A stretch of 64,000 nt of DNA from Pseudoalteromonas luteoviolacea DSM 6061. Its GTDB lineage: Bacteria; Pseudomonadota; Gammaproteobacteria; Enterobacterales; Alteromonadaceae. The notes under the pieces were generated by a model. It was not told where the DNA came from. It did not search any database and saw only the letters and a list, made by a program, of their open reading frames with translations. Below are positions 35,824 through 45,137 of the stretch, in pieces. Each line of letters begins with the position of its first letter. The first letter of the stretch is position 1. Both the position numbers and the translations under genes were made by a program. Location: positions 124,001 through 188,000 of the forward strand of contig NZ_AUYB01000103.1 in assembly GCF_001625655.1 (NCBI RefSeq). Reading direction: 5' to 3'.

Positions 35824-38800
35824 TGCAGTACGCAGAGTTATTTTGCCAGAGTAACTTTTCTTTTTTGCAAGGCGCTTCTCGGCCTGAAGAGTTGGTTAGG
35901 CAAGCGCAGTTTTTTGGTTATTCAGCCTTAGCTATCACAGACGAGTGTTCTTTAGCTGGGGTGGTACGAGCTCACTCCCTTATCAAAAATGAACAGTTGG
36001 GTATTAAGCTGATTATTGGCAGTTTATTACGCTTTGAAGATCTTGAAGTGGTTTTGATCTGCCCAGATAAAGCGGCTTACAGTGAGTTATGCCGAGTGAT
36101 CAGCAATGCCCGGCGGCGTAGTAGCAAGGGAAGTTATACACTTGAGAAGTGGGACCTAATGTCATTACGTCATTGCTTCATAATTTGGCTGCCGACGGGT
36201 AACAAAGCAGATGACAATTGGGGAGAGTGGTTATCACGTTATCATTATGCGCGCACATGGGTTGGTATACAGCGACGGCTAGATAATCAAGATAAACGTT
36301 ATGTTGCTCGCTGTGAAGTACTCTCAAAACAGTGGCACCTACCAATTTGTGCTGTAGGAGGCGTGCTCATGCACACGCCAACTCGATTGCGTTTGCAGCA
36401 TACGTTGACTGCGATTAGCCATAATCAAGCAGTGGATCAGGTTAAGTCGCACTTGTTGGCAAACAGTGAGCGCGCTATGCGCTCTAAAGTTAAATTAGAA
36501 AAGCTTTTTCAACCGAGCTGGCTGGAGGAGTCACAGCGAATAGCTAAACGATGCTCATTTGACCTAGATAAACTGCGCTATCAATACCCAAGTGAATTGG
36601 TACCAGCAGGGCAAACTGCCATGCAGCATTTACGCACTTTGGTTGAGCAAGGTAAGCGCCTACGATTTCTAGATGGGATACCAAAAGATATCGAAGAAAC
36701 CATTGAAAAAGAGCTAAACCTAATTGAAGAGCTTGATTACCCTTACTTTTTTTTGACAATTTATGACATCGTCATGTTTGCCAAAAGTCGTGGCATTTTG
36801 TATCAAGGTCGGGGATCTGCTGCCAACTCTGTGGTTTGTTATTGCTTAGAGATTACTGCGGTAGACCCTCGACAGGTGGCAGTTTTATTTGAGCGCTTTA
36901 TTAGTAAAGAACGTAATGAGCCCCCTGATATTGACGTAGACTTTGAGCACCAAAGACGCGAAGAAGTCATTCAGTATATTTATCAAAAGTATGGTCGCAA
37001 GCGTGCTGCACTTGCGGCAACGGTCATCACTTATCGCTTCAAAAGTGCTGTGCGGGACATAGGTAAAGCATTGGGAATTGCCCAGTCTCAACTTGAATAT
37101 TTTATTAAAAATGTGAATCGGCGTGATCGGAGCTTGAATTGGCAGGCGCAAATTATTGAGTTAGGCCTAGAGCCTGACTCCATGAAAGGGCAGCAGTTTA
37201 TTGAGCTGGTTAATGAGATAATGGGGTTTCCCCGTCATCTTTCCCAGCACGTAGGTGGGTTTGTTATCTCGGCAGGTCCATTACATGATTTAGTGCCAGT
37301 AGAGAATGCCGCAATGGCTGAGCGTACCGTGATCCAATGGGATAAAGACGACTTAGAAAGTCTTAAATTACTAAAAGTGGATGTGCTTGCACTGGGTATG
37401 TTAACGGCGATTCGTAAAGCGTTTGATTTAGTCAAGCAACATACTGATAGGCAGTTGAGCATTGCTGATTTAACCAAAATGCAAGACGACCCAGATGTTT
37501 ACAAGATGATTCAAAAAGCAGATACAGTGGGAGTGTTCCAAATTGAGTCGCGCGCGCAAATGAGTATGTTACCGCGATTAAAACCAGCTTGTTACTACGA
37601 CTTAGTGGTCCAGATTGCGATTGTGCGTCCTGGTCCAATCCAAGGAGATATGGTACACCCATTTTTAAAGCGCCGTAATGGCGAAGAGGCGATTGAATAT
37701 CCTTCTGATGCTGTAAAGGCGGTGTTAGAACGCACATTGGGTGTGCCCATTTTTCAAGAGCAAGTGATTAAGCTGGCGATGGTTGCGGCTGGATTTTCTG
37801 GCGGTGAGGCGGATCAACTACGCAGAGCAATGGCCTCTTGGAAGAAAACCGGCGAGTTAATGCAGTTTAAGGATAAGCTGCTGAAAGGAATGACAGAGCG
37901 TGGATATGACAGCGTATTTGCAGAGCGTATTTTTGAGCAGATCTGCGGTTTTGGAGAATATGGATTTCCAGAAAGTCATTCAGCCTCTTTTGCTGTACTG
38001 GCTTATGCTTCGTCATGGTTAAAGTACTACTATCCAGCCATGTTTTTTACTGCATTGCTAAATAGCTTACCAATGGGGTTTTATAGTGCTTCGCAGTTGC
38101 TACAGGATGTGAAGCGGCATCAAGTAGTTGTGTTACCCATATGTGTTAATCATTCTGAATATGAACATTTTGTTTGTCGTTATCAGAATAAATGGGCCAT
38201 TCGACTTGGCTTTCGTCTCATCAAAGGGCTCAATCAAAACATGGCTGCCCAGATAGTGTCGCAGCGGCCTAGCCAAGGCTATCAGCGCGTGCAATGTTTA
38301 AGCGATAATGGGATTGATAAAAGTACATTGGAACGGCTTGCTTCTGCGAATGCATTACAAAGTTTCAGCGCTGATAGGTACTCAGCCCGTTGGCAAATTA
38401 TGGACAGTGAAGCAAAGCTGCCATTATTTAAGGGAGAGCAACTGGTACAGACTCAACATACTCAGTCACCAGATGTGTTTGCTGATCTCATAGAAGATTA
38501 TACAGCAACAGGTGTGACCTTAAATAAACACCCGATCACCCTATTAGATGAAGCGGGTTTATTAGAACCGTTTACTAGAATGAATGAACTTGCAAGTAAA
38601 ACACATAAGAGCTTGGTAACTGTGGTTGGGGTCGTCACTGGACGACAAGCGCCAGGAACCGCTGCGGGTGTCACATTTTTTACCTTAGAAGATGATACGG
38701 GCAATATTAATGTAGTGGTATGGGCTGGCACTGCAAGAGCACAAAAACAAGCGTATTTGGGCGCCAAATTATTGCGTGTAAAAGGCATTGTAGAAAAAGA

Positions 38801-38891
38801 GGGGGAGGTGATCCACGTCATCGCTGGACGCTTGATTGACGAAAGTGAGCTACTACAAGGGTTTAATAATAAGTCTCGTAACTTTCATTAG
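35823..38891 (+). CDS. dnaE2: Error-prone DNA polymerase DnaE2 (ImuC)
   Basis: This 1022-residue C-family polymerase replicates past damaged bases as the catalytic part of the ImuA-ImuB-DnaE2 mutasome. The start is the ATG in TAATG at 35823 (MQYAELFCQSNFSFLQGAS). PHP domain, palm/fingers with PPDIDVDFEHQRREEVIQY and YQGRGSAANSVVCY, FGFPESHSASFA-type segment (GFGEYGFPESHSASFAVLAY), and a C-terminal OB fold (VTFFTLEDDTGNINVVVW) are all present. The length and order match DnaE2 rather than the replicative DnaE1. Confidence 0.95.
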   Translation: MQYAELFCQSNFSFLQGASRPEELVRQAQFFGYSALAITDECSLAGVVRAHSLIKNEQLGIKLIIGSLLRFEDLEVVLICPDKAAYSELCRVISNARRRSSKGSYTLEKWDLMSLRHCFIIWLPTGNKADDNWGEWLSRYHYARTWVGIQRRLDNQDKRYVARCEVLSKQWHLPICAVGGVLMHTPTRLRLQHTLTAISHNQAVDQVKSHLLANSERAMRSKVKLEKLFQPSWLEESQRIAKRCSFDLDKLRYQYPSELVPAGQTAMQHLRTLVEQGKRLRFLDGIPKDIEETIEKELNLIEELDYPYFFLTIYDIVMFAKSRGILYQGRGSAANSVVCYCLEITAVDPRQVAVLFERFISKERNEPPDIDVDFEHQRREEVIQYIYQKYGRKRAALAATVITYRFKSAVRDIGKALGIAQSQLEYFIKNVNRRDRSLNWQAQIIELGLEPDSMKGQQFIELVNEIMGFPRHLSQHVGGFVISAGPLHDLVPVENAAMAERTVIQWDKDDLESLKLLKVDVLALGMLTAIRKAFDLVKQHTDRQLSIADLTKMQDDPDVYKMIQKADTVGVFQIESRAQMSMLPRLKPACYYDLVVQIAIVRPGPIQGDMVHPFLKRRNGEEAIEYPSDAVKAVLERTLGVPIFQEQVIKLAMVAAGFSGGEADQLRRAMASWKKTGELMQFKDKLLKGMTERGYDSVFAERIFEQICGFGEYGFPESHSASFAVLAYASSWLKYYYPAMFFTALLNSLPMGFYSASQLLQDVKRHQVVVLPICVNHSEYEHFVCRYQNKWAIRLGFRLIKGLNQNMAAQIVSQRPSQGYQRVQCLSDNGIDKSTLERLASANALQSFSADRYSARWQIMDSEAKLPLFKGEQLVQTQHTQSPDVFADLIEDYTATGVTLNKHPITLLDEAGLLEPFTRMNELASKTHKSLVTVVGVVTGRQAPGTAAGVTFFTLEDDTGNINVVVWAGTARAQKQAYLGAKLLRVKGIVEKEGEVIHVIAGRLIDESELLQGFNNKSRNFH

Positions 38892-39225
38892 CACATATAA
38901 TCATGATGATATGACTCCGAAGTCAGAATCTTCTCCATATATTGTACGTTATCTATACTGGGTGAGAGTAACTGTAGTATCAATGCGATCCATCTTTCAA
39001 TTGAGTATACCAAATGCATGGTTTTTTAGTTGCTCAGCTCACAGTATTCTTTTTTGCAATGGCTGCATGCTTTTGACTGATAGCAAAAATTAGGTGGGGA
39101 AATAAACTGTCAAAACGTCCCCAATGAAGGGGGTCTGTATATTATTACTTTGCCTCAAAAACTGTTAAAAGACAGCAAAGATGCTACTGATGATTAATCC
39201 TTAGCACCTTTGCTCATTGTAGCTA
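38892..39225. other. Convergent gene-free stretch with hairpin
   Basis: This lies between dnaE2 and the leftward gene ending at 39226. A stem of AGCAAAG-x-TGCTA (39174-39186) with its complement (39201-39214) is followed, on the minus strand, by GTCTTTT, a plausible terminator for the leftward gene. A weak open frame starting inside dnaE2 has no support. Nothing else seen. Confidence 0.5.
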
Positions 39226-39888
39226 TTATTGGTAGGCGTCAGTATCAAAATAGAGCTGTTTTAAGGTACCGCAATTGACAAACTTATAAATTAATTCTGA
39301 TACTTTAGGCACGCGTTTAGACGTTTTAAACCTCTGCATACATGCGCTAGTTAAATCGACAAAAATCAAATGGTTGAAGCTAGGTGTTTGCGTTATCTGA
39401 TGAATATAAATACGCTCAGTTTTATTGAGCTCAATACTGTCATACTCCTGCCATTGCCCTGATGGTTTAAGGTCTTTCATTTTGCGAGAATAAAGCTTAT
39501 CGCTAAATACTATGCTGCGTTCAGTGTATACCTTAAAACCATCCTTCTTGTAGTGCCCTTCATAAACATCTGCCACGACAGTAATTTCTTCACCACGCTC
39601 TAAGCGTTGTAAGTTAAAGGGTTTTGGCTTAATGGTTATGAGCTCAGAGTCACGAACTAGGTTTAAAAATGCCACATCTGGGTTATCTATTTTATAAACG
39701 ACCTGGATATCTCCGGGCAACTTATACGAAGGAAAGTTTGTCGCGTAAATTTTTGAACCACGATTCATCAGTACCATGCCATGTTCGCCTTGATAGGCTG
39801 GATTGAGCGGTGGAAGTTCTTTTTTTTCTTCAGCGAGTGAAAAAAAGCTAAAGGTAAGTAATAAAAACAGTAAATATGTGTGTTTCAT
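39226..39888 (-). CDS. Secreted protein of unknown function
   Basis: This 220-residue protein has a signal peptide (MKHTYLLFLLLTFSFFSLAE) and starts at ATG 39888 with AGGA upstream; an earlier in-frame start would bury the signal peptide. The mature part is rich in charged beta-strand-like segments (GEEITVVADVYEGHYKKDGF) and has two Cys near the end (SACMQRFK, FVNCGTLKQ) that could pair. I do not recognise a family. It stands alone with its own terminator. Confidence 0.7.
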   Translation of the reverse strand: MKHTYLLFLLLTFSFFSLAEEKKELPPLNPAYQGEHGMVLMNRGSKIYATNFPSYKLPGDIQVVYKIDNPDVAFLNLVRDSELITIKPKPFNLQRLERGEEITVVADVYEGHYKKDGFKVYTERSIVFSDKLYSRKMKDLKPSGQWQEYDSIELNKTERIYIHQITQTPSFNHLIFVDLTSACMQRFKTSKRVPKVSELIYKFVNCGTLKQLYFDTDAYQ

Positions 39889-39981
39889 AAAATGTCCTTT
39901 GCTGGGCTGAGCATGGCCTGAGTATAGCAATAGACACACACTCTGCTATCTATTGCTCTGAAAATTGATGGTGTTATTGGA

Positions 39982-41172
39982 TTAATCACTGACGTTGTTA
40001 CGGCCCTTTTTCTTGGCGCGATAGAGTGCAACGTCGGCATTTTTTACTACCTCTTCAAACTTTTGCTTGGCTTGACGAGAAGCGATACCGATAGAGACTG
40101 TGACGTTGACGACTTTTCTATCAGAAGGTGGTTTGCTCTGCCGAGACTTTTTAGATTGGCGGTTTTGTTGCCTGATAACCATATCGTAGTTGGCAATGTC
40201 TTCGCGTAGCTGTTCTAGCGCATCTAGCGCGACATCTGAAGTCTTACTTGGAAATACCACTGTAAACTCTTCCCCACCATAGCGAAAAACTTTGCCGCCA
40301 CTTTTCACTTTTACCAATTTGGAAGCAACCAGCTTTAAAACTTGGTCTCCAATATCATGCCCATAGGTGTCGTTAAACTTTTTAAAATGGTCTATATCCA
40401 ACATGGCCACGGTGTATTTACGCCCAAGAGAGAGTGAGAGTTGATTAAGTGCACGTCTAGTTGGTAATCCTGTTAAGTCATCCCTATATGCTAAAAAATA
40501 GCTATCAATAGACACGGTAAGTAAATATACGAATGCGACGATAACGATCACGACATCTAGCGGCAGAGCTAACCAATTTAACTGAAGGGCAAGCCACAAT
40601 AAGAAGCTACTAAACAGTGTGGCGCGTGTCAGGCACTTGTGTGTGAGGCTGCGCCAAAAGAGTAGAGACCCAATCAAGAATAATGGCACATGATACGTTA
40701 CGTAAGGCGCTAAGAGGTTGGTGTGTTTGTTGTTGGTTAGCCATGAATTGATAGTTTCCTGCGAGCTGAGCCAAAAATGTGTGCTTAACCCAATGAAACC
40801 TAACATCGCTAGGCGCGTAAGAAGGTGTCTAGAAAACAAGGCCCTGTCTTGCATCAAAGACATTAGAAATAGCGTAATTGCTCCGCAAAGTAGTAGCCAA
40901 GATGTACTATTTTTAACCCATATTGACCAAGGTAAAGCATAAGACTGAGAGATAAAAAGTAATGTCCATAATAAACAAATCAGAGCGAGTCGGCTGCGAT
41001 TAAACTGGGCAGAGAAACCAGCACAAAAGAGTAAAATTGGAAGAGTCAGCTGACTGATTGTTGCAGCATAATGTTGCCAATCTTGTTGAAAGTGCAGGGC
41101 ACTAAACATACATATGACCAAACCAAAAGTGCAGCCGAGTGTAGTTTTAACCCCTTCAAATTTATACAACAA
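39982..41172 (-). CDS. Membrane diguanylate cyclase
   Basis: This 396-residue protein has seven or eight hydrophobic helices over residues 12-225 as a membrane sensor, then a GGDEF domain (DLTGLPTRRALNQ ... VFRYGGEEFTVVFP). The GGEEF active site is intact, but the inhibitory RxxD site five residues before it is replaced by SGGK, so product feedback inhibition is unlikely. A basic linker (RQQNRQSKKSRQSKPPSDRK) interrupts the domain near residue 340, an unusual insertion. The start is a TTG with GGAG 5-6 bp upstream. Confidence 0.9.
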   Translation of the reverse strand: MLYKFEGVKTTLGCTFGLVICMFSALHFQQDWQHYAATISQLTLPILLFCAGFSAQFNRSRLALICLLWTLLFISQSYALPWSIWVKNSTSWLLLCGAITLFLMSLMQDRALFSRHLLTRLAMLGFIGLSTHFWLSSQETINSWLTNNKHTNLLAPYVTYHVPLFLIGSLLFWRSLTHKCLTRATLFSSFLLWLALQLNWLALPLDVVIVIVAFVYLLTVSIDSYFLAYRDDLTGLPTRRALNQLSLSLGRKYTVAMLDIDHFKKFNDTYGHDIGDQVLKLVASKLVKVKSGGKVFRYGGEEFTVVFPSKTSDVALDALEQLREDIANYDMVIRQQNRQSKKSRQSKPPSDRKVVNVTVSIGIASRQAKQKFEEVVKNADVALYRAKKKGRNNVSD

Positions 41173-41328
41173 TTATCTCCAAAAATGGATAGGTTAGCAT
41201 GTTTTTAACATTGTAATTTGGCCACATTAAAATTGCTACAATAGTTTCAGAAGTCTGTCACTATCACGGCATTTTAATTTGTCATGTGTGCGTCACTGGC
41301 CGTTGTAGGTTGAAGGAGTGAAAGAGAG

Positions 41329-42366
41329 TTAGGCCGCCACATCCTCAATTCTATCACGGTTAAGGTCGTACCAGCAGGCCCGATCTCTGCCTCTTTGTTT
41401 TGCTGCATACAGTGCTTTGTCTGCGCAGCTCATCCACTTGGTTTGTGTAAGGTTATTATCAGTTGCGCAGATACCTAGACTGACGGTTACAGGGTGGTCT
41501 TCAATGAGTGATGATGTTCTGATGGAGGCTCTTAACTTTTCTGCGACCTTTTCAGCCGTTTCTACTGTTGTATTTGGCAGAAGTATTACAAACTCTTCCC
41601 CGCCTACTCTGAAAAGTAAATCGCTTTCACGTATTTGCGTATTTATCCCCGAGGCTAAACGTATCAAAACTTCATCTCCTTTGGCATGACCGTATAAGTC
41701 GTTAATTTGTTTGAAGTGGTCTACGTCAATCATGATGAGCGTTGAGTCATTGTGATAATGTAGTTTGTTTGCCAATGCATCTTTCAAAAATAAGTTTAAC
41801 TGGCGACGGTTAAGGGCACCAGTTAATGCATCTTTACTAGATTCTTCCTTTAGTAATTCATGTAACGAGTCTATGTGCCTAAGAAGAAGGTTTACGACGG
41901 TAATGGTCATCAGTAAAGCAAAAAATAATCGCATTGCATCGGCAACTTGGTAGTTGAGTAAAACATAAATGGTTGCACTCAAAAGGAGTGGTAGGTTGAA
42001 CACAATCGCAGTTCTTATTGGAAATAAAAAACTCATAATAATGCTGACAGGGAAAACCCAAAAAATCGTACCATCACCTAGGGTAAAGAGGGACAAAGTG
42101 ACCGCAAGAACAGCTAAAGAGGCCACGATATGCTCATTTATTGGCAGTTTTCTACCTCTGAGTAAAGCATAAGAGTCGGCACTAAATGTTAAGACAAACA
42201 AACTAATTGCGGTGGCTAGCGGGTATTCACCAATAATAAAGTTTTTGATAGCAAGGGGAGAAAACACTGCAAGTATGATCAGAGTGACAGCTGGGAAAAC
42301 TTTTCCTTTTTTGCCAAAATACGTACTTAACCTTATAGGGTCATTTGGGCCATCATAAAAAGACAC
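41329..42366 (-). CDS. Membrane diguanylate cyclase
   Basis: This 345-residue protein has five or six membrane helices over residues 20-165 (a MASE-type or unclassified sensor), then a GGDEF domain (DALTGALNRRQLNLF ... LFRVGGEEFVILLP). The active site is GGEEF and an RESD inhibitory site precedes it, so c-di-GMP production with feedback is expected. It is separated from the neighbouring cyclase by about 155 bp and is probably transcribed separately. The start is a GTG at 42366 with a weak Shine-Dalgarno. Confidence 0.9.
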   Translation of the reverse strand: MSFYDGPNDPIRLSTYFGKKGKVFPAVTLIILAVFSPLAIKNFIIGEYPLATAISLFVLTFSADSYALLRGRKLPINEHIVASLAVLAVTLSLFTLGDGTIFWVFPVSIIMSFLFPIRTAIVFNLPLLLSATIYVLLNYQVADAMRLFFALLMTITVVNLLLRHIDSLHELLKEESSKDALTGALNRRQLNLFLKDALANKLHYHNDSTLIMIDVDHFKQINDLYGHAKGDEVLIRLASGINTQIRESDLLFRVGGEEFVILLPNTTVETAEKVAEKLRASIRTSSLIEDHPVTVSLGICATDNNLTQTKWMSCADKALYAAKQRGRDRACWYDLNRDRIEDVAA

Positions 42367-42563
42367 GTAATACTATCCAATTCATAAACTATATCTCTTT
42401 CATTGTATAAATATATATAATTTATTCCTATGTTAAAGGTTTTTTGTGTTAATTATTTGATAATAAGATGTTCCTTGGTTAAATGGGAAGCGCTAAAATC
42501 AGCCTTGTGTCTCATTGGAAGATGATTTAATTAGTTTGATAAGAAAGACTTGAGGAGCAATTC

Positions 42564-43034
42564 GTGAAGTATAAAGAACAAGCAATATGGATAGGCGCTT
42601 TGGTACTTTTTTTTAGTATTTACTCAAAATCTGCTGCTTTTACGTGGACAACACTACCAGAATCACGTGCAGTTGAACAACCCGAGTCACTTGATCGGAC
42701 TTATATACTTAAAATGTCGGGCGTTAGAGATGAGGCATTGGCGTATAAGTGGGCAAAGACCATAAAACAGGTATTTTCATCGAGCCAAGGCCGCAATACC
42801 TTAGTTGCGACAAAGTGTTTAACACCTTTGGTACGTGTGGTAAAAAAGCTCGGTCCAAATGCGGGTTTGCAGCCATGGTTTGTTGTTGAAATTGCCATTG
42901 GCAAGACAAAAAGAGAAATGGCACAAGTGCAGGGACTGCTGAAAGATAGACTTACAGACAATCCACAGTCATTTATTTTACTCGCTTCCAAACAAGATCT
43001 AGAGGGAGTCGAAGTGGGCTGCCAGCGACGTTAA
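42564..43034 (+). CDS. Small exported protein of unknown function
   Basis: This 156-residue protein starts at a GTG with GAGGAG 6 bp upstream. The N-terminus is a signal peptide or anchor (WIGALVLFFSIYSKSAAF). The rest (TYILKMSGVRDEALAYKWAK; PWFVVEIAIGKTKREMAQVQ) has alternating strands and helices loosely like SPOR or ACT-type folds, but I cannot assign a family. It has two cysteines (ATKCLTP, VGCQRR). It is convergent with ogt, 5 bp away. Confidence 0.6.
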   Translation: MKYKEQAIWIGALVLFFSIYSKSAAFTWTTLPESRAVEQPESLDRTYILKMSGVRDEALAYKWAKTIKQVFSSSQGRNTLVATKCLTPLVRVVKKLGPNAGLQPWFVVEIAIGKTKREMAQVQGLLKDRLTDNPQSFILLASKQDLEGVEVGCQRR

Positions 43035-43039
43035 TAACA

Positions 43040-43570
43040 TCACTGCAAAAACTCAGTTTTAGCTTGACGCGTCTTAATTAGCCCTTCCAATTCTTGGGTA
43101 CTTGGTTTGGAGTTCACAATGCCCTCATGCGCAAGTAGCCACTGTTTTCTGAAAACCCCTCCCGCATAGCCAGTCATTTTACCATTGGCGCCAATCACGC
43201 GGTGGCAAGGGACAATCAAAGTAATTGGGTTTCGGCCATTGGCACCACCAACGGCGCGCACTGCCTTGGGATTATTAAGCTGCTCAGCGAGTTCGAGGTA
43301 AGTCATACTTTTGCCAAATGGAATATCAGTGAGCGCCCGCCATACTTGTTGCTGAAAAGGTGTACCTTGCCAGTCTAAGTCCAAATCGAATTGCGTAAGG
43401 TTACTTGAAAAATACGCATTGAGTTGATTGTTGCACTCTTTGAGCAGAGGGCAAGAGCGTGTTTGAGAAACTTGTTCACCGCAAAAAATCAGCTGCCGTA
43501 TGCCAACCTCTGAGGCCTTTACCTCAATTAAACCGAGTGGGCTTTGAAAGTAATCTGTGTATAGGTTCAT
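43040..43570 (-). CDS. ogt: Methylated-DNA-protein cysteine methyltransferase
   Basis: This 176-residue protein repairs O6-methylguanine by transferring the methyl group to its own Cys in PCHRV (within LIVPCHRVIGANGKMTGYAG). The start is ATG 43570, which forms an ATGA overlap with the upstream AlkA-like gene; a longer upstream start is less likely. The pairing with an Ada/AlkA fusion makes this a compact alkylation-repair operon. Confidence 0.93.
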   Translation of the reverse strand: MNLYTDYFQSPLGLIEVKASEVGIRQLIFCGEQVSQTRSCPLLKECNNQLNAYFSSNLTQFDLDLDWQGTPFQQQVWRALTDIPFGKSMTYLELAEQLNNPKAVRAVGGANGRNPITLIVPCHRVIGANGKMTGYAGGVFRKQWLLAHEGIVNSKPSTQELEGLIKTRQAKTEFLQ

Positions 43571-44973
43571 AGTTGACTCCATAGCTGAAAAGTAAGGTAA
43601 CTGCGCCACGGAGACGCTAAATCAGGTGAAAGTGTTCGTTGGTCTTTTGGCGATATTTCTAGCGAAGTTTCGGCTGCAGCCGCTTGTGCTTTGAGTGCTT
43701 TTATTATGCCTAAGTCAGAACCCAAAAATATGTCAGGGTTGCTCTGACCGCGCATTTTTGCATAGGCCACGGTCCAAGGGCCAATACCTTTAAGTTGTAG
43801 CCAATTATCAGGTACTTCTGGCTCATAGGTATCACAGAAATACTGCGCAAACCGGATCAACGTTTGCCTGCGAGAATCTGGCATTTTTAAAAAGGTTAAA
43901 TCATTGTTGGCCACGGAGTGTGGGCTTGGAAAGTACCGTCCATTAGGAGCTAAGTCACCTAGTGCATGCACTAGCTGGTGGACTAAGTTTTTAGCTGCTT
44001 GCACGGATACTTGCTGGCCTAAAATGGCTCTTATCCCTGCTTCAAATAGGCTCCAAATGCCCGGTAGGCGAAGTCCTAGTGTTAATTTAAACGCCTTTGG
44101 CAGCGCTGTGACTAAGTCCTGCTCTATCTGCACTAAATCAGCATCTAAATCTAAGACCCTGCGAATATTATTAATCACCGGTTTGAGTGTTTTGAGTTCA
44201 TCTAATTGCACTTCTACTTCAAAGCAATTCTTACCCTCAATATGTGTCGCTGTAAATTGACCTACGCTCCCTTGCCATGAAAAGTGCCGTCCATAGCTGT
44301 CAGGTGTAATCCACTCCAGCCCTTCTATCAGCCTCGCAGACAAAAATAATTGCATCTGCTGCCAATTAAAAGGTGGACGATAGAACAGTTGCAGTACCAC
44401 TTTAGAGTTAGTTGATTTTTTTTGCTTACGCATTTGCGTAGGAGTAAGTTTTAGCTGTTCTTTGAAGCAATCGTTGAAACGCCTAATACTGTCAAACCCG
44501 CTTGCAAGTGCCACTTCGGTAATTGGTAAGTTTGTTTGATGCAATAATTTTTTGGCAAATAAACATTGTTGGTAAAGGGCGTAAGCCTTTGGTGAAACCC
44601 CCAAATGCTGATTAAATAACTTGCGCAAATAGCGATCGCTAACTCCCAGCCTTTTTGATAATTCAGGCAACGAGCTTTGCTGTAACGCGCCCTGATCAAT
44701 CAATTTGATTGCTCTATCTAATGTTGCACCTGCCCCTTTCCATGCGGGAGAGTCTGGAGCACTGTCAGGCCGACATCGCAAGCAAGGACGATATCCTGAT
44801 TGAGCAGCAAGAAATGCACTGGAAAAGTATTCCACATTTTCTTCTTTAGGAGGATGCGCAGGACATACTGTACGGCAATAAATGCCTGTGGTTTTAACCG
44901 CTATAAAAAACTTTCCATCGAATCTCGCATCCCTTGATAGGCGCGCTTTTTGACAAACTTGGTTATCTAGCAT
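43567..44973 (-). CDS. Ada-type regulator fused to AlkA 3-methyladenine DNA glycosylase
   Basis: This 468-residue fusion protein has an Ada zinc domain with the cysteines YCRTVCPA and RPCLRCRPD, an AraC-type helix-turn-helix (about residues 85-185), an AlkA N-terminal domain, and an HhH-GPD glycosylase (LQLKGIGPWTVAYAKMRGQS, then the catalytic Asp in FLGSDLG). In this family the zinc-bound Cys senses methylphosphotriesters and the glycosylase removes alkylated bases. The ATG at 44973 is chosen; a TTG at 44982 is possible. ogt overlaps by 4 bp. Confidence 0.92.
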   Translation of the reverse strand: MLDNQVCQKARLSRDARFDGKFFIAVKTTGIYCRTVCPAHPPKEENVEYFSSAFLAAQSGYRPCLRCRPDSAPDSPAWKGAGATLDRAIKLIDQGALQQSSLPELSKRLGVSDRYLRKLFNQHLGVSPKAYALYQQCLFAKKLLHQTNLPITEVALASGFDSIRRFNDCFKEQLKLTPTQMRKQKKSTNSKVVLQLFYRPPFNWQQMQLFLSARLIEGLEWITPDSYGRHFSWQGSVGQFTATHIEGKNCFEVEVQLDELKTLKPVINNIRRVLDLDADLVQIEQDLVTALPKAFKLTLGLRLPGIWSLFEAGIRAILGQQVSVQAAKNLVHQLVHALGDLAPNGRYFPSPHSVANNDLTFLKMPDSRRQTLIRFAQYFCDTYEPEVPDNWLQLKGIGPWTVAYAKMRGQSNPDIFLGSDLGIIKALKAQAAAAETSLEISPKDQRTLSPDLASPWRSYLTFQLWSQL

Positions 44974-45088
44974 CTCTGTCAACCTTACAACAAGAATAGG
45001 CTAATTATATCGAACTATAAACGACCTACTAGCCAGATCCGGAACTGGCCGTTGAAATAGTATTTAGGAAATGGGTGTTTATGGCAAG

Positions 45089-45124
45089 TGACCAATGAAG
45101 GCTGTGCAGGCACTTCATTGGTCA
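45089..45124. terminator. Hairpin between alkylation-repair and NAD-salvage genes
   Basis: TGACCAATGAAG (45089-45100) and CTTCATTGGTCA (45113-45124) form a perfect 12-bp stem around a 12-nt loop, just beyond the nadV stop. The T-run is poor; it may be a terminator or a transcript-end stabiliser. Confidence 0.6.
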
Positions 45125-45137
45125 AAGCTAGAGTGAG

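Noticed and set aside
38836..39093. 85-codon frame overlapping the end of dnaE2
   Set aside because: It begins inside dnaE2, has no Shine-Dalgarno and its composition is that of a shadow frame; flanking genes converge here.
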